Assembly (NCBI RefSeq): GCF_004801885.1
Contig: NZ_SSSM01000003.1
Span: forward strand, 248,001-312,000
DNA length: 64,000 nt
Origin: Naasia lichenicola
GTDB taxonomy: Bacteria; Actinomycetota; Actinomycetes; Actinomycetales; Microbacteriaceae
Direction: 5' to 3'
Position numbers and translations under genes: made by a program. The notes under the pieces are model-generated. The model did no database searches. It was not told where the DNA came from and was given only the letters and a program-made list of their open reading frames with translations. Shown piece after piece: positions 48,032 to 56,596 of this stretch (the stretch's first letter is position 1; each line of letters begins with the position of its first letter).

Positions 48032-49026
48032 TAGAGCAGGCTCGCCAGGCGTCGACGGGCGGCGATCACGCGGGGGTCGTCGGTGCCGATGACCTCGAAG
48101 TACTCCACCAGGCGATTGCGGACCGACTCCCTGGAGGCCGCATCCAGCCGCGGGAACAGGTCGAGCAGTCGTCCGAACGCGTCGTCGACGTGGCCGCCCG
48201 AGAGATCGAGGTCGGCGACATCGAGCTGCGCCGCAAGGTCGGTTGGATCGGCGGCCGCCGCCGCACGGACGTCGGTGGCGGAGACCGCGGCCAGGCGCGA
48301 GAGCAGCTGCACCTGAGCGAGGCCCGCGACGGCCAGGCTGTCCCGAGGATCCTGGGCGATGGCCGTCTTGTACTCGGCGATGGCGGTCGCGTAGTCGCCC
48401 TGCTCGATCGCGGCGTAGGCCTCGGCGTGATGCGGCGGCAGCGGCTCCTCGATCGGCTCGGCGGGCGGAGCGCTGGGATCGACGCCCTCGACGGTGACCG
48501 ACTGGGTCACGCCGTTCTGCTGGGCGAGGGCGAGCAGCTGATCGAACACCTCGCCGACCTGCGCCTCGGGCAGTGCACCGACGAAGAGCGAGATCGGCCG
48601 GCCGCCGACGAGTGCTGCGACGGTGGGCACGGACTGCGCCTGGAACGCCTGGGCCAGCTGCGGATTGGCGTCGACGTCGACCGTCACGAGGAGCAGCCGT
48701 CCGCCGAAGCCGGTGACGACCCGCTCCAGGATCGGCGAGAGCTCCTTGCAGGGCTCCGACCACTCGGCCCAGAGGTCGATGACGATCGGCACCTGCTTGG
48801 AGAGCTCGAGCACCTGGCCGAAGTTGGCGTCGGTGCCCTCGAGCACGAGGCTCGGAACGCGGATGACGCCGTCACCGGTGGGACCGGCTCCGGCGGTTGG
48901 GCCACCTGTCGCACCGGAAGCGGGAGCACCCGCAGGCGGGCGCGGCGCGTTGGCGCGATTGACGAGGGGGGCGAGGTCGATGGCGCCTCGCAGATTGCCG
49001 ATCGATTGCGGCGCGGGGGGATTCAC
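48028..49026 (-). CDS. Thioredoxin-fold / TPR protein (YbbN-like), single active-site Cys
   Basis: A 332-residue protein. Residues 1-52 are a Pro/Ala/Gly linker. A thioredoxin domain follows (about 60-170) with the active site region LWAEWSEPCKELSPIL: the first Cys of the usual CxxC is replaced by Ser, leaving one Cys, so ordinary disulfide exchange is unlikely. The C-terminal half has TPR-like helices beginning HHAEAYAAIEQGDYATAIAEY. This is the architecture of E. coli YbbN (CnoX), a holdase-type co-chaperone. Its GTG start is 1 nt after the stop of the upstream 600-residue membrane protein, so the two are an operon. Its stop overlaps the convergent exporter stop. Confidence 0.85.
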   Translation of the reverse strand: MNPPAPQSIGNLRGAIDLAPLVNRANAPRPPAGAPASGATGGPTAGAGPTGDGVIRVPSLVLEGTDANFGQVLELSKQVPIVIDLWAEWSEPCKELSPILERVVTGFGGRLLLVTVDVDANPQLAQAFQAQSVPTVAALVGGRPISLFVGALPEAQVGEVFDQLLALAQQNGVTQSVTVEGVDPSAPPAEPIEEPLPPHHAEAYAAIEQGDYATAIAEYKTAIAQDPRDSLAVAGLAQVQLLSRLAAVSATDVRAAAAADPTDLAAQLDVADLDLSGGHVDDAFGRLLDLFPRLDAASRESVRNRLVEYFEVIGTDDPRVIAARRRLASLLY

Positions 49027-49027
49027 G

Positions 49028-50830
49028 TCACAACTCCTTCGCTGAGATCAAGGCCTGAGCGTACCCGAGCAGCTGGACCTGCCCGCCATCGATGGCGGGA
49101 GGCACGAAGAACAGCAGCTGATAGCCGTAGGTCGAGACGACGCCCTTCTCGGTCGAGGTCAGTCCGGACAGTGCCTTGACCGCGCCCGTCGGGCTGACGG
49201 TCGCGCCGGTCTCCACGGGCTTGACCGTCTCCGTCTCGACGATGCTGGTGGCGATGATCGCGCCGACCTCGTTCGTGGCGAGCGTCACCACCGGCCCCGA
49301 TCCCGGCCCGTTCGCATACTCGATCGACGCCGTCGTCGGCAGGGCGGCGCGCTGGCCGTTCTTGTAGTCCACACCCACCTGCGTGCGCAGTCCGTCGGGG
49401 TCGGCCTGGAACAGCGGGAACGATGCGCTCGCCTCGCCGTTCAGCAGGATGTCGGCGTACTGCGCTCCCACCTGATCCGGCTGGGTCACGAAGAACTTCG
49501 CGTCTCCAGGCAGCGAGGCCGTGCCGACCGTGGGAGGAGCGACGGCCGGGAACTCGATCCCCGGCTGCAGCTTGACCGCGTAGTTCACCAGGTACTTGTC
49601 GCGCGGCGTCTGCTGCATGAGCACGAGCGCCACGGGCGCGACAGCGGGATCCTCGGTGCCGACCACGGCGAAGACGGTGCGCGGCCAGGTGTCGGTCGCT
49701 TCGGGGAGGTCCACCTTGATCTTGCCTGCAGCGATGGCCTCCGGCGGGGCGATGGCGCCGTCGGCACCCCGCTCGGCGTAGTTGGCGAGCCGCTCCTCGA
49801 GCGCCGGGCCGGCGAAGCGCGAGGCGAGCAGATCGCCGTTCCGATTGGCGTCGGCATCGGTGGACACCGCGACGACATCGTCGATGATCCGATCGAGCTG
49901 CGAGACGGTGACCGCCACTGGCAGAGCGTCGTCCAGCGGGACGTCGGTGGACGACGGGGACGGCGACGGCACGGGCTGATCGGCGAACAGGTCGTCGACG
50001 GCCGAGCAGCCGGAGAGTGCCAAGGTGGTGAGGATCAGACCACCCGCGAGCGCCCCGACCCGGCGTGCGGAGCGGCGGCCCTTCGCCGTTGTCGCGGGCT
50101 CGAGGACGTTCTGCGGCTTGTACTTCGGCGGCTGCGGCAGACGCGGCATCTTGGGCGGCGCCTTGCGGCGGGGACCGCGCGTGCGGCGCATGTGCACGAG
50201 GCCCCAGACGTAGAGGATGAGGCCGATGATGAGGAGCACGCCGCCGCCGATGATCAGCGGTCCCGCCCATGGGGTGCTGTGCACGACGGGCCAGCTGAGG
50301 CGCAGCGCGGAGGGCGCCGGTGCCGCGCCGTCGGACGCGATGATCAGGGAGAGCTCGCTCGGGAGGTCCACCGTCCAGCGCAGCTGCGATTCGCCGGTGC
50401 GCTCCTCCAGCCACAGGTCCGAGCCCGCCGGATTCGGCGCCGGGGTGGTCGCCGTCGACGCCTCCCCCGTGGCTGTGTCGGTCGCCGTGTCGGTGTTCGT
50501 GTCGGTGTTGGTCACGACGGTGGTGTCGAGCCGGCCGGACTGCACGTCGTAGCCGACCTCGTTGTAGGGGGTGTCTCCGAGCCAGGCCTGGATGTCGGCG
50601 GTGCGGGCGTAGGCCGCGAAGATGGGTCCGGTGCCGGCGAGGTCGAGGCGCTGCTGGCCGGGATTGGCGGCGAGCACCGATCCGTCGACCACGGTGAAGG
50701 CGGTCGTGCTGTCGAACTCGGCGACGGCGACCACCCGGTCGTCGGGCGCCAGCACGGTGCGCTGGGCGATGCCGTAGGCGATCATCCCTGCGGCGATGAC
50801 GAAGGCCACGATGGCGAATACGAAACGCAC
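49028..50830 (-). CDS. Large membrane protein with an internal lipobox
   Basis: A 600-residue protein, not recognised. Starting at GTG 50830, which has a strong GGAAGGAGGAG ribosome binding site, it has a first helix (residues 4-24), an external domain of about 160 residues with a Thr/Asp repeat (NTDTNTDTATDTATG), a second helix (about 190-213), a basic proline-rich linker (RRTRGPRRKAPPKMPRLPQ), then a third hydrophobic stretch ending in LALSGC with C275, a lipobox. A conserved-looking secreted domain of about 320 residues follows. It may be a fused membrane protein plus lipoprotein. An alternative upstream start at 50911 would add 27 Arg-rich residues. It is co-transcribed with the thioredoxin-like gene. 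Confidence 0.75.
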   Translation of the reverse strand: MRFVFAIVAFVIAAGMIAYGIAQRTVLAPDDRVVAVAEFDSTTAFTVVDGSVLAANPGQQRLDLAGTGPIFAAYARTADIQAWLGDTPYNEVGYDVQSGRLDTTVVTNTDTNTDTATDTATGEASTATTPAPNPAGSDLWLEERTGESQLRWTVDLPSELSLIIASDGAAPAPSALRLSWPVVHSTPWAGPLIIGGGVLLIIGLILYVWGLVHMRRTRGPRRKAPPKMPRLPQPPKYKPQNVLEPATTAKGRRSARRVGALAGGLILTTLALSGCSAVDDLFADQPVPSPSPSSTDVPLDDALPVAVTVSQLDRIIDDVVAVSTDADANRNGDLLASRFAGPALEERLANYAERGADGAIAPPEAIAAGKIKVDLPEATDTWPRTVFAVVGTEDPAVAPVALVLMQQTPRDKYLVNYAVKLQPGIEFPAVAPPTVGTASLPGDAKFFVTQPDQVGAQYADILLNGEASASFPLFQADPDGLRTQVGVDYKNGQRAALPTTASIEYANGPGSGPVVTLATNEVGAIIATSIVETETVKPVETGATVSPTGAVKALSGLTSTEKGVVSTYGYQLLFFVPPAIDGGQVQLLGYAQALISAKEL

Positions 50831-51229
50831 TGCACTCCTCCTTCCGACACCGGTCGCGGATCGACCCGGCCGATACCGCGCGTGAGTGCGCGTCCGGCGA
50901 CGGCCCGCCATCGCTCATCGTAGGTCGGCGCTCTGTTCGGAGCGGCGAGGCACTCCCGGCAAGGCCGAATCGCGCTCCCGACGGTAGACGGACGTTCCAC
51001 GATAGCCAGGGGCATCCGCGTAGACCGTGCGCGTTCGCTGAGAGCTGTCCGTCGAGCCTCCCCTCGTCGACTGACGCACCCTCGCCGCTTGCGCGGTTCT
51101 GCCGCCCCCGAGAGGGTGCGCGCGCGGTGGACGGTGGGCCTGCGGCCCGCGACGGACGTGCGGTCTATGCTTGCGGGTGGCTCACCCGAGCCCGCCGTCT
51201 CCGTCTGATCCGATAGCTCAGGAGTGACC
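50831..51229. promoter_or_regulatory. Gene-free divergent region, 399 nt
   Basis: It separates the membrane-protein operon (minus) from the coiled-coil gene (plus). A plus-strand TATGCT (51166-51171) could be the -10 of the coiled-coil gene, about 60 nt before the start, with TSS near 51178. On the minus strand TACGAT (50917-50922) lies before the alternative start at 50911. Nothing else was recognised. Confidence 0.4.
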
Positions 51230-52759
51230 GTGGCCAGCGACGAAGCCAATTTCAGCCAGGCCATGCGTGGCTACAACCGCGACGAGGTCGACAAGGCCTT
51301 CACCGATATGCGCCGGGATCTCATCCAGGCCAACACGGCCAGCGCGGATTCATCGAAGGAAGTCCGTCGACTGACGCAGCTCGTCGACGAGCTCTCCTCC
51401 GAGATAGAGGAGGTCGGCAGTCCGACCTACTCCGGTCTCGGACACAAGCTCGAGAACATGCTCCGGGTCGCGGAAGAGCAGTCGACCCGCGTCATCGCAC
51501 AGGCCGACATCGACGCCGAGCGCCTCCGCACAGGAGTGCAGCAGGACATCGACCGCCTCAAGACCGAAGCCGCCGCCGCCGCCGAGCGCACGCTGCTGGA
51601 TGCCCGGTCCCGTGCCGACGCGATGCTCGCCGCCGCGCGCGCCGAGGCCGATCAGATGACCGAGCGCGCCGAGAACAACTCCGAGCAGATGGTGCAGGAC
51701 GCGTCACGCGACGCGGCCGCGATCCGCGGTGCCGTCGCGACGGAGGCCGCCGAGCTGCGCGGCACGTCCAAGCGGGAGGCAGCCGCCATCCGAGCCACTG
51801 CCGAGCGCGAGGCCACGGAGCTGCGCGTCGTCGCCGACCGCGAGACGATCCAGGCCCGCGAGGAAGCCGCTCGGCTCGTCCGCGAGAGCGATGTCGCTCG
51901 CGCGGCGGTCGCCCGCGAGATCGACGAGGCCCGCGAGGAGCATGAGCGCCTCATCGCCGACGAGCTCGCCACGACCCAGCGCGCGATCGCCGCCGATCGA
52001 GCCGCCTACGAGCTGGAGCGCGAAGCCGCCCGAGCCGAACTGGAGCGCGAGCTCGACGAGAAGCGCGCCGCCGTCGAGCGGGCTCTGGGCGCCGCCCACG
52101 CCGACCTCGCCCACGAGCTCGACGCTGCGCGTGCCGAATTCGACGCCGAGCTCGCCGAGGATCGCGCGGCCCACAGCCGGGAGATCGAGCAGGCCAGACT
52201 CGACCTCGATGTCGAGCTGACCGCCCGTCGCGACGAGGCGGAGCAGGAGTACCTCGCCCGCCATCAGGAGGCGGTCGCGCAGACCCAGAAGTACCTCGAC
52301 GAGGCCAACATGCAGCTGGCCGACGCGATCCGCCGGGCCGGCGACAAGCGACTGGAGGCCGACACTCTCGAGATCGCCGCCGAGCGCGACACCCGCACCA
52401 AGCGCGAAGCCGCCGAGACGCATGCCGCCAACCTCGTGCAGGACGCCGAGGACCGCGCAGCGCGCATCGTCAGCGAGGCAGAGGAGCGCACGCGCGTCCT
52501 GGTCACCGAGGCGGAAGAGCGGCTCGCCGCCATCACTGCCGAACGGGACGAGGTCGCCGAGTACTTCGAGAACCTCCGCGGCATGCTCACGCCTGGCTCG
52601 GGCGGATCGGGACCGGCCTCCGGCAGCTCGACGTCCCGCGGCTCGTCCTCCAGCGCCACAGCCGACTCCGCGTCCGACGCCTCCGAGTCGGCCGCCTCAG
52701 CCGGCGCCGCGGCATCCAGCTCGTCCCCGTCCAAATCCAAGGTGAGCGCCGACAGCTGA
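51230..52759 (+). CDS. DivIVA-domain coiled-coil protein (polar growth type)
   Basis: A 509-residue protein. Residues about 8-80 form a DivIVA-like N-domain starting with FSQAMRGYNRDEVDKAFTDMRR. Residues about 85-455 are an almost continuous coiled coil rich in Ala, Glu and Arg (for example EREAARAELERELDEKRAA and RLEADTLEIAAERDTRTKREA). The last 55 residues are a Ser/Ala linker (SGPASGSSTSRGSSSSA and similar). This recalls actinobacterial polar scaffolds of the DivIVA, FilP and Scy sort, which guide cell-wall growth. AGGAG lies 5 nt before GTG 51230, preferred over in-frame GTG 51224. The AI-2E permease gene follows 34 nt downstream. Confidence 0.8.
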   Translation: MASDEANFSQAMRGYNRDEVDKAFTDMRRDLIQANTASADSSKEVRRLTQLVDELSSEIEEVGSPTYSGLGHKLENMLRVAEEQSTRVIAQADIDAERLRTGVQQDIDRLKTEAAAAAERTLLDARSRADAMLAAARAEADQMTERAENNSEQMVQDASRDAAAIRGAVATEAAELRGTSKREAAAIRATAEREATELRVVADRETIQAREEAARLVRESDVARAAVAREIDEAREEHERLIADELATTQRAIAADRAAYELEREAARAELERELDEKRAAVERALGAAHADLAHELDAARAEFDAELAEDRAAHSREIEQARLDLDVELTARRDEAEQEYLARHQEAVAQTQKYLDEANMQLADAIRRAGDKRLEADTLEIAAERDTRTKREAAETHAANLVQDAEDRAARIVSEAEERTRVLVTEAEERLAAITAERDEVAEYFENLRGMLTPGSGGSGPASGSSTSRGSSSSATADSASDASESAASAGAAASSSSPSKSKVSADS

Positions 52760-52793
52760 GCTGTCGGCGTCAAGAGGCCGGTCGAAAGGCCCC

Positions 52794-53852
52794 GTGAAGA
52801 TTCTCAACCCGTTCCGCATCGGCCTCCTTGCGGGACTCGGAGTGCTGGTCGCCATCGGCATCGGCACGATGGTCGGCCAGCTGGCCACCATCCTCACCTA
52901 CGTCGGCGCCGCCATCTTTCTGGCACTTGGCCTCGACCCTCTGGTCTCCCTGCTGGAGCGGCGCAAGCTGCCTCGGTGGGCCGCGCTGCTCATCGTGGTA
53001 GTGGTGGTCCTCGGCGCCTTCGTCGGCATCATCTTCGCCGTGGTCCCGACGATCGTCGGGCAGGGCACCAAGCTCGTCCAGGGCGTGATCGACTACGGCC
53101 AGACGATCAGCTACACCGACTTCATCGGCAACATCCAGTCCGTCGTCGGCAACTCGATCGACGTGCAGGGCATCATCGACCAGGCGGTGGACTACGTCCA
53201 GAAGAACGCCGGGACGATCGGCGGCGGCGTCTTCGCCGTGACGATCAACATCGCGAGCGGGCTGTTCGGCGGGGTCATCGTCATCATCCTGACCCTGTAC
53301 TTCACGGCGTCGCTCGACATGTTCAAGTCGGGGCTGTACCAGCTCGTGCCGGCCACGCGCCGAGCCAAGTTCGCCGACATCGCCGAGCAGATCAGCCAGT
53401 CGGTCGGCCGCTACGTGATCGGCCAGGCGTCCCTCGCGCTGGTGAACGGCATCCTGTCGTTCATCTTCCTCAGCATCATGGGGATCTTCGGGGCGCAGCT
53501 GCCTGCGGTCTTCGCGTTCATCGCCTTCCTGTTCTCCCTCGTCCCGCTGGTCGGCACGATCAGCGGCTCGATCCTGATCATCCTGGGCCAGGTGCTGCTC
53601 GTCCCGAACCAGCCGGGCGTCTGGCTGGCGGTCGCGATCTACTACGTGGTCTACATGCAGGTCGAGGCGTACGTGCTCAGCCCGGCGATCATGAACCGCG
53701 CGGTCAAGGTGCCGGGGGTCATCGTCGTCATCGCGGCGCTGGTCGGCGGCACCCTCCTCGGCGTCCTGGGCGCGCTGATCGCCATCCCCGTGGCCGCATC
53801 GATCCTGCTGATCATCAAGCAGGTCATCGTCCCCCGGCAGAACGAGCTCTAG
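52794..53852 (+). CDS. AI-2E family permease
   Basis: A 352-residue membrane protein of the PF01594 family with about eight helices. GLLAGLGVLVAIGIGTMVGQL starts the first, then LDPLVSLLERRKLPRWAALLIVVV and the soluble middle with DQAVDYVQKNAGTIGGG; IGQASLALVNGILSFIFLSIMGI and the closing IPVAASILLIIKQVIVPR follow the family pattern. The name came from an autoinducer-2 exporter (TqsA); most members move other ions or solutes, so no quorum-sensing role should be assumed. The start is GTG with GAAAGG upstream. A family C palindrome lies behind it. Confidence 0.87.
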   Translation: MKILNPFRIGLLAGLGVLVAIGIGTMVGQLATILTYVGAAIFLALGLDPLVSLLERRKLPRWAALLIVVVVVLGAFVGIIFAVVPTIVGQGTKLVQGVIDYGQTISYTDFIGNIQSVVGNSIDVQGIIDQAVDYVQKNAGTIGGGVFAVTINIASGLFGGVIVIILTLYFTASLDMFKSGLYQLVPATRRAKFADIAEQISQSVGRYVIGQASLALVNGILSFIFLSIMGIFGAQLPAVFAFIAFLFSLVPLVGTISGSILIILGQVLLVPNQPGVWLAVAIYYVVYMQVEAYVLSPAIMNRAVKVPGVIVVIAALVGGTLLGVLGALIAIPVAASILLIIKQVIVPRQNEL

Positions 53853-53863
53853 CTCCGCTCCTC

Positions 53864-53968
53864 GTTTCACCGATCAGGCGACCTTCACCGATCAGGCGAT
53901 TCTGCGGTTTCGGACACGGATCAGGTGAAAATCGCCTGAACCGTGTTCGATCACCTGAACCGTGAAAG
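53864..53968. repeat. Dispersed palindrome, family C, copy 2
   Basis: Contains TTTCACCGATCAGGCGA twice in part (53865 and 53884), then inverted arms around 53916-53965 (ACGGATCAGG and CCTGAACCGTG). The block at 53890-53912 matches 2221-2243 with one change. It lies between the convergent permease and hydrolase genes. Confidence 0.8.
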
Positions 53969-53970
53969 GG

Positions 53971-54684
53971 CTAGTCCCCGGCCGTGGGCAGAGGCAGGGC
54001 GGACGGATTGGTGCGGGCGACGATCTCATCGAGCACCCGGCGGGTGTAGTTCTCCCCCACCCACAGGTGCTTCGCGCCTGGCACGTCGATCACCTCGATG
54101 TTCGGGGCGACGGCGAACCGCTCCCGCGCCTCGGTGGGCTGGAGGAAGTCATCGTGTTCGGGGACGAGGGCGATCACCGGCCGTGCGTCGTGCGCCCAGG
54201 CGGCGACATCCTCGTCGCTGGCGCGATGCAGCGGCGGGGAGAGCAGGATGACGCCGTCGCTCCCATAGGCGCGGGCGAACTTGAGCGCGATCTCGGTGCC
54301 GAACGACCAGCCGACGATCCAGACGTGCGGCAGCGCGCGCGATTCGAGGAAACGCCAGGCAGCCTCGAGATCCGCCGCTTCGGCCGTGCCGTGACCGAAC
54401 TCGCCCTCGCTCGTTCCCCGCGGCGAGCTCGTGCCGCGGGTGTTGAAACGCAGCACGGCCAGATCTGCGAGGGCGGGAAGCCGAGCCGCGGCCTTGCGGA
54501 GGATGTGGGAGTCCATGAACCCGCCGGCAGTGGGCAGCGGATGGAGGGTGAGCAGGGTCGCCACCGGCGGATGATCGTAGGGAGTCGAGAGCTCGCCCAC
54601 CAGCGTGAGTCCGTCGCTCGTGTGCAGCTCGATGTCCTCACGGACGGCGGGCAGCTCGACGCCGCCTCGGATCTCGATGCTCAT
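53971..54684 (-). CDS. Alpha/beta hydrolase
   Basis: A 237-residue hydrolase of the dienelactone or prolyl-oligopeptidase-like sort, with MSIEIRGGVELPAVREDIEL as start, FNTRGTSSPRGTSEGEFGHG near the oxyanion site, the nucleophile S127 in GWSFGTEIA, an acid in PEHDDFLQPTEARERF and the His in PGAKHLWVGEN. No substrate can be named. The ATG overlaps the stop of the upstream zinc-ribbon gene as ATGA, and GGAAGG lies a few bases before it. It converges on the permease gene. Confidence 0.83.
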   Translation of the reverse strand: MSIEIRGGVELPAVREDIELHTSDGLTLVGELSTPYDHPPVATLLTLHPLPTAGGFMDSHILRKAAARLPALADLAVLRFNTRGTSSPRGTSEGEFGHGTAEAADLEAAWRFLESRALPHVWIVGWSFGTEIALKFARAYGSDGVILLSPPLHRASDEDVAAWAHDARPVIALVPEHDDFLQPTEARERFAVAPNIEVIDVPGAKHLWVGENYTRRVLDEIVARTNPSALPLPTAGD

Positions 54685-54998
54685 GCGACCTTCCAGCAGT
54701 GCTCGTGCCAATGCCGACGAGCGGCCAGGTCGACCGCGTCACCCAGTACTCCGTCGGTGCGCCAGACGACCAGGTGGGCGATCCCGGGATCCACCGCATT
54801 GCCGCAGCCCGGGCAGCGGTATTCCTTCGTCGCCTGCAGCGCGGTGATCGGCTGCACGTTGTAGACCAGCCCTCGCTTGGTCTCCGAGCGCCGCCAGCCG
54901 CTCATCATCCGAGCGATGTCGAGTTCGCCGGGTTCGGCTGCGCCCTGCGCACGAGGATCCCCGCGACGCGATCCACGTGATCGGTTGCTGCGGGGCAT
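54681..54998 (-). CDS. Small CxxC zinc-ribbon-like protein
   Basis: A 105-residue protein with a basic, Ser/Arg-rich N-terminus (MPRSNRSRGSRRGDPR). The C-terminal half carries CPGCGNAVDPGIAHLVVW and then RRHWHEHCWKVA, so a CPGC pair and a WHEHC segment could bind zinc. Similar small genes sit beside hydrolases in Microbacteriaceae, and some databases label them ATP/GTP-binding; no P-loop is seen. TAGACT lies 6 nt before the ATG. Its stop overlaps the hydrolase start, so they are an operon. Confidence 0.72.
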   Translation of the reverse strand: MPRSNRSRGSRRGDPRAQGAAEPGELDIARMMSGWRRSETKRGLVYNVQPITALQATKEYRCPGCGNAVDPGIAHLVVWRTDGVLGDAVDLAARRHWHEHCWKVA

Positions 54999-55004
54999 GG
55001 GTCG

Positions 55005-55010
55005 AGTCTA
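55005..55010 (-). promoter_or_regulatory. Candidate -10 box (TAGACT) of the zinc-ribbon/hydrolase operon
   Basis: Minus-strand TAGACT lies 6 nt before the ATG at 54998. Confidence 0.5.
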
Positions 55011-55073
55011 CGGAAGGGGTTGGGTGGGGGTGCTGGGGTGCTGGTCGAGCGGCGTTGTACTGCGGCGACTCTC

Positions 55074-55150
55074 AATGGTTCGAGACGTCGCGCAAGCGTG
55101 CGCGACTCCTCACCATTAGGGCTGCAAATGCTGGCGCATTTGCGGGCCCT
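55074..55150. repeat. Two-hairpin dispersed element, family D, copy 1
   Basis: Hairpin 1 is TCGCGC/GCGCGA around AAGCGT (55088-55105), closed further by AATGG/CCATT; hairpin 2 is TTAGGGC, GCAAATGC, loop TGGC, GCATTTGC, GCCCTAA (55116-55152). The second overlaps the stop codon of the transglycosylase gene on the minus strand. Confidence 0.8.
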
Positions 55151-55829
55151 AATACCACCCTCGGTCGACGGAGGACTGCCAGGCGCCGCAAGGGCTGCCG
55201 TAGCGGGACTCGATGTATCCGAGGCCCCAGGCGATCTGGGTGGCGGCCGAGGTCTCCCAGTCCGCACCTGCGGATGCCATCTTGCTGCCGGGGAGCGCCT
55301 GCGGGATGCCGTACGCGCCACTGGAGGCGTTGTAGGCGTTGATCCGCCAGCCCGACTCCTTGTTCCAGAGCGCGACCAGGCAGTCGTACTGGTCCGTGCC
55401 CCAGCCGCGTGCGGCGACGGCCTCGGCTCCAGCGGCCTGCGCGGATCCCGGATCGGGAACGGCAGCGGCGGGCGGAGCCCACTCGGCGGACGTGGTGTCG
55501 GCGGGCGCGGGCGCGATGACCTCGATCTTCTTCTCCGTGACGGTGAAGCCGTCGCGGACGATCGTGGTGCCGGCCCCCGATGCGGCGGCTAGCAGCTGCT
55601 CCCCGCGGGCGGCCGAGCTGGGAGCCGCGTGGTAATACGGCGAGGCCACGGCTCCGGCGTACGGATCGGTCACGTTCACCAGCACGAAGGCGAAGGCGGC
55701 CAGGAATCCGAACAGCGAAAGGGCCAGGTTGCCGTGGAACGGCGCCCGGATTCTGGGTCGCTGGGGACCTGCAGTTCGGGTTATCCGGCGGGGACGGGGG
55801 TCCACCGCGGAGTCAGCATGTCTTCCCAC
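55149..55829 (-). CDS. Secreted lytic transglycosylase-like protein
   Basis: A 226-residue protein with a membrane anchor or signal helix at residues 36-55 (LALSLFGFLAAFAFVLVNV) and a C-terminal transglycosylase domain from about residue 143 (WGTDQYDCLVALWNKESGW). The catalytic Glu is E158 in NKESGW. AYGIPQALPGSKMASAGADW and the closing YIESRYGSPCGAWQ are typical of actinobacterial peptidoglycan-cutting enzymes. The GTG start at 55829 is 9 nt after a TAGCAT box. Its stop lies inside a two-hairpin element that probably terminates it. It likely remodels the wall. Confidence 0.83.
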   Translation of the reverse strand: MGRHADSAVDPRPRRITRTAGPQRPRIRAPFHGNLALSLFGFLAAFAFVLVNVTDPYAGAVASPYYHAAPSSAARGEQLLAAASGAGTTIVRDGFTVTEKKIEVIAPAPADTTSAEWAPPAAAVPDPGSAQAAGAEAVAARGWGTDQYDCLVALWNKESGWRINAYNASSGAYGIPQALPGSKMASAGADWETSAATQIAWGLGYIESRYGSPCGAWQSSVDRGWY

Positions 55830-55949
55830 GATCCGCCCATGCTAGCAAACGGCCCCAGCGCGGCCCGGTTGGGGCAGTTCGCCCGCATGTCGGCGGGCCT
55901 CCGCGCCCCCGAGATCGGCCTCGCCGCGAGCTGCACGAGCACGTAGCGC

Positions 55950-56507
55950 TCAGCGGACGGCGAGCATCACGTCGACGACGTGATCGAGCAGCAGGTCGAC
56001 CTGCCATTCGGCGTATCCGCCGTGCTTCGGGGTGAACGCAACGGTGCGCACCTCTTCGATGCCGAGCTTGGCGCCCTTGCTGAAGAACGCCTCGAGGCGG
56101 TCGCAGAACTCGTCCACCTCGTGCTTGTCGTAGCCGATTCGCAGCGGTCCCTCGCGGCGGAAGCGCCGGCCGTCGGGGCGCCCGAGCCGTTCGAGGATCT
56201 CCTGGGCCGATTGGCGGGCTTCGCCGAACCAGGCCTTGTCTCCACTGATCCGGCGGGCATGCTCACGCTCACGGAGCGCGAAGGCGTCCTCGAGTCGCTC
56301 GAGCGCGGCGTCGACCTGAACGGTCGAGTAGCCGCCCTTCTCCATCGCGAAGGCGGCGCGACGGATGGCTTCCGCATCGATGTCGGCGGTGCCGATGGGG
56401 GCGTCGTACGCACGGCGGGCGGCCTTCAGGAAGGCGTCCACGTCGTCGGGCTGATAGCCCAGCTTCGATTTCCGCGAGTGCTGAAAGGTCGTCCCCATGC
56501 GGCTCAT
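55950..56507 (-). CDS. DivIVA-domain protein, two repeats
   Basis: A 185-residue protein with two DivIVA-type segments: KLGYQPDDVDAFLKAAR near residue 15 and RIGYDKHEVDEFCDRLEAFF near residue 122. The first targets membranes of high curvature in DivIVA proteins. A positively charged linker, RRFRREGP, lies between. The gene is upstream of the cdsA/frr cluster but runs in the same direction behind it, with about 89 nt between. ATG 56507 is the first possible start; ATG 56498 is also possible. Function probably in septum or pole placement. Confidence 0.8.
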   Translation of the reverse strand: MSRMGTTFQHSRKSKLGYQPDDVDAFLKAARRAYDAPIGTADIDAEAIRRAAFAMEKGGYSTVQVDAALERLEDAFALREREHARRISGDKAWFGEARQSAQEILERLGRPDGRRFRREGPLRIGYDKHEVDEFCDRLEAFFSKGAKLGIEEVRTVAFTPKHGGYAEWQVDLLLDHVVDVMLAVR

Positions 56508-56596
56508 TGTGCCCCACGGACCCCTGAAGAACGGGGCGACGGACCGTGGATCCGCCGATCAGGAGCCGTACCGCGAGCTGCGGCCGGAGGCGCCGA

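Noticed and set aside
52794-53852. Quorum-sensing role of the AI-2E permease
   Set aside because: The family name is historical. There is no luxS or other autoinducer gene in the window.
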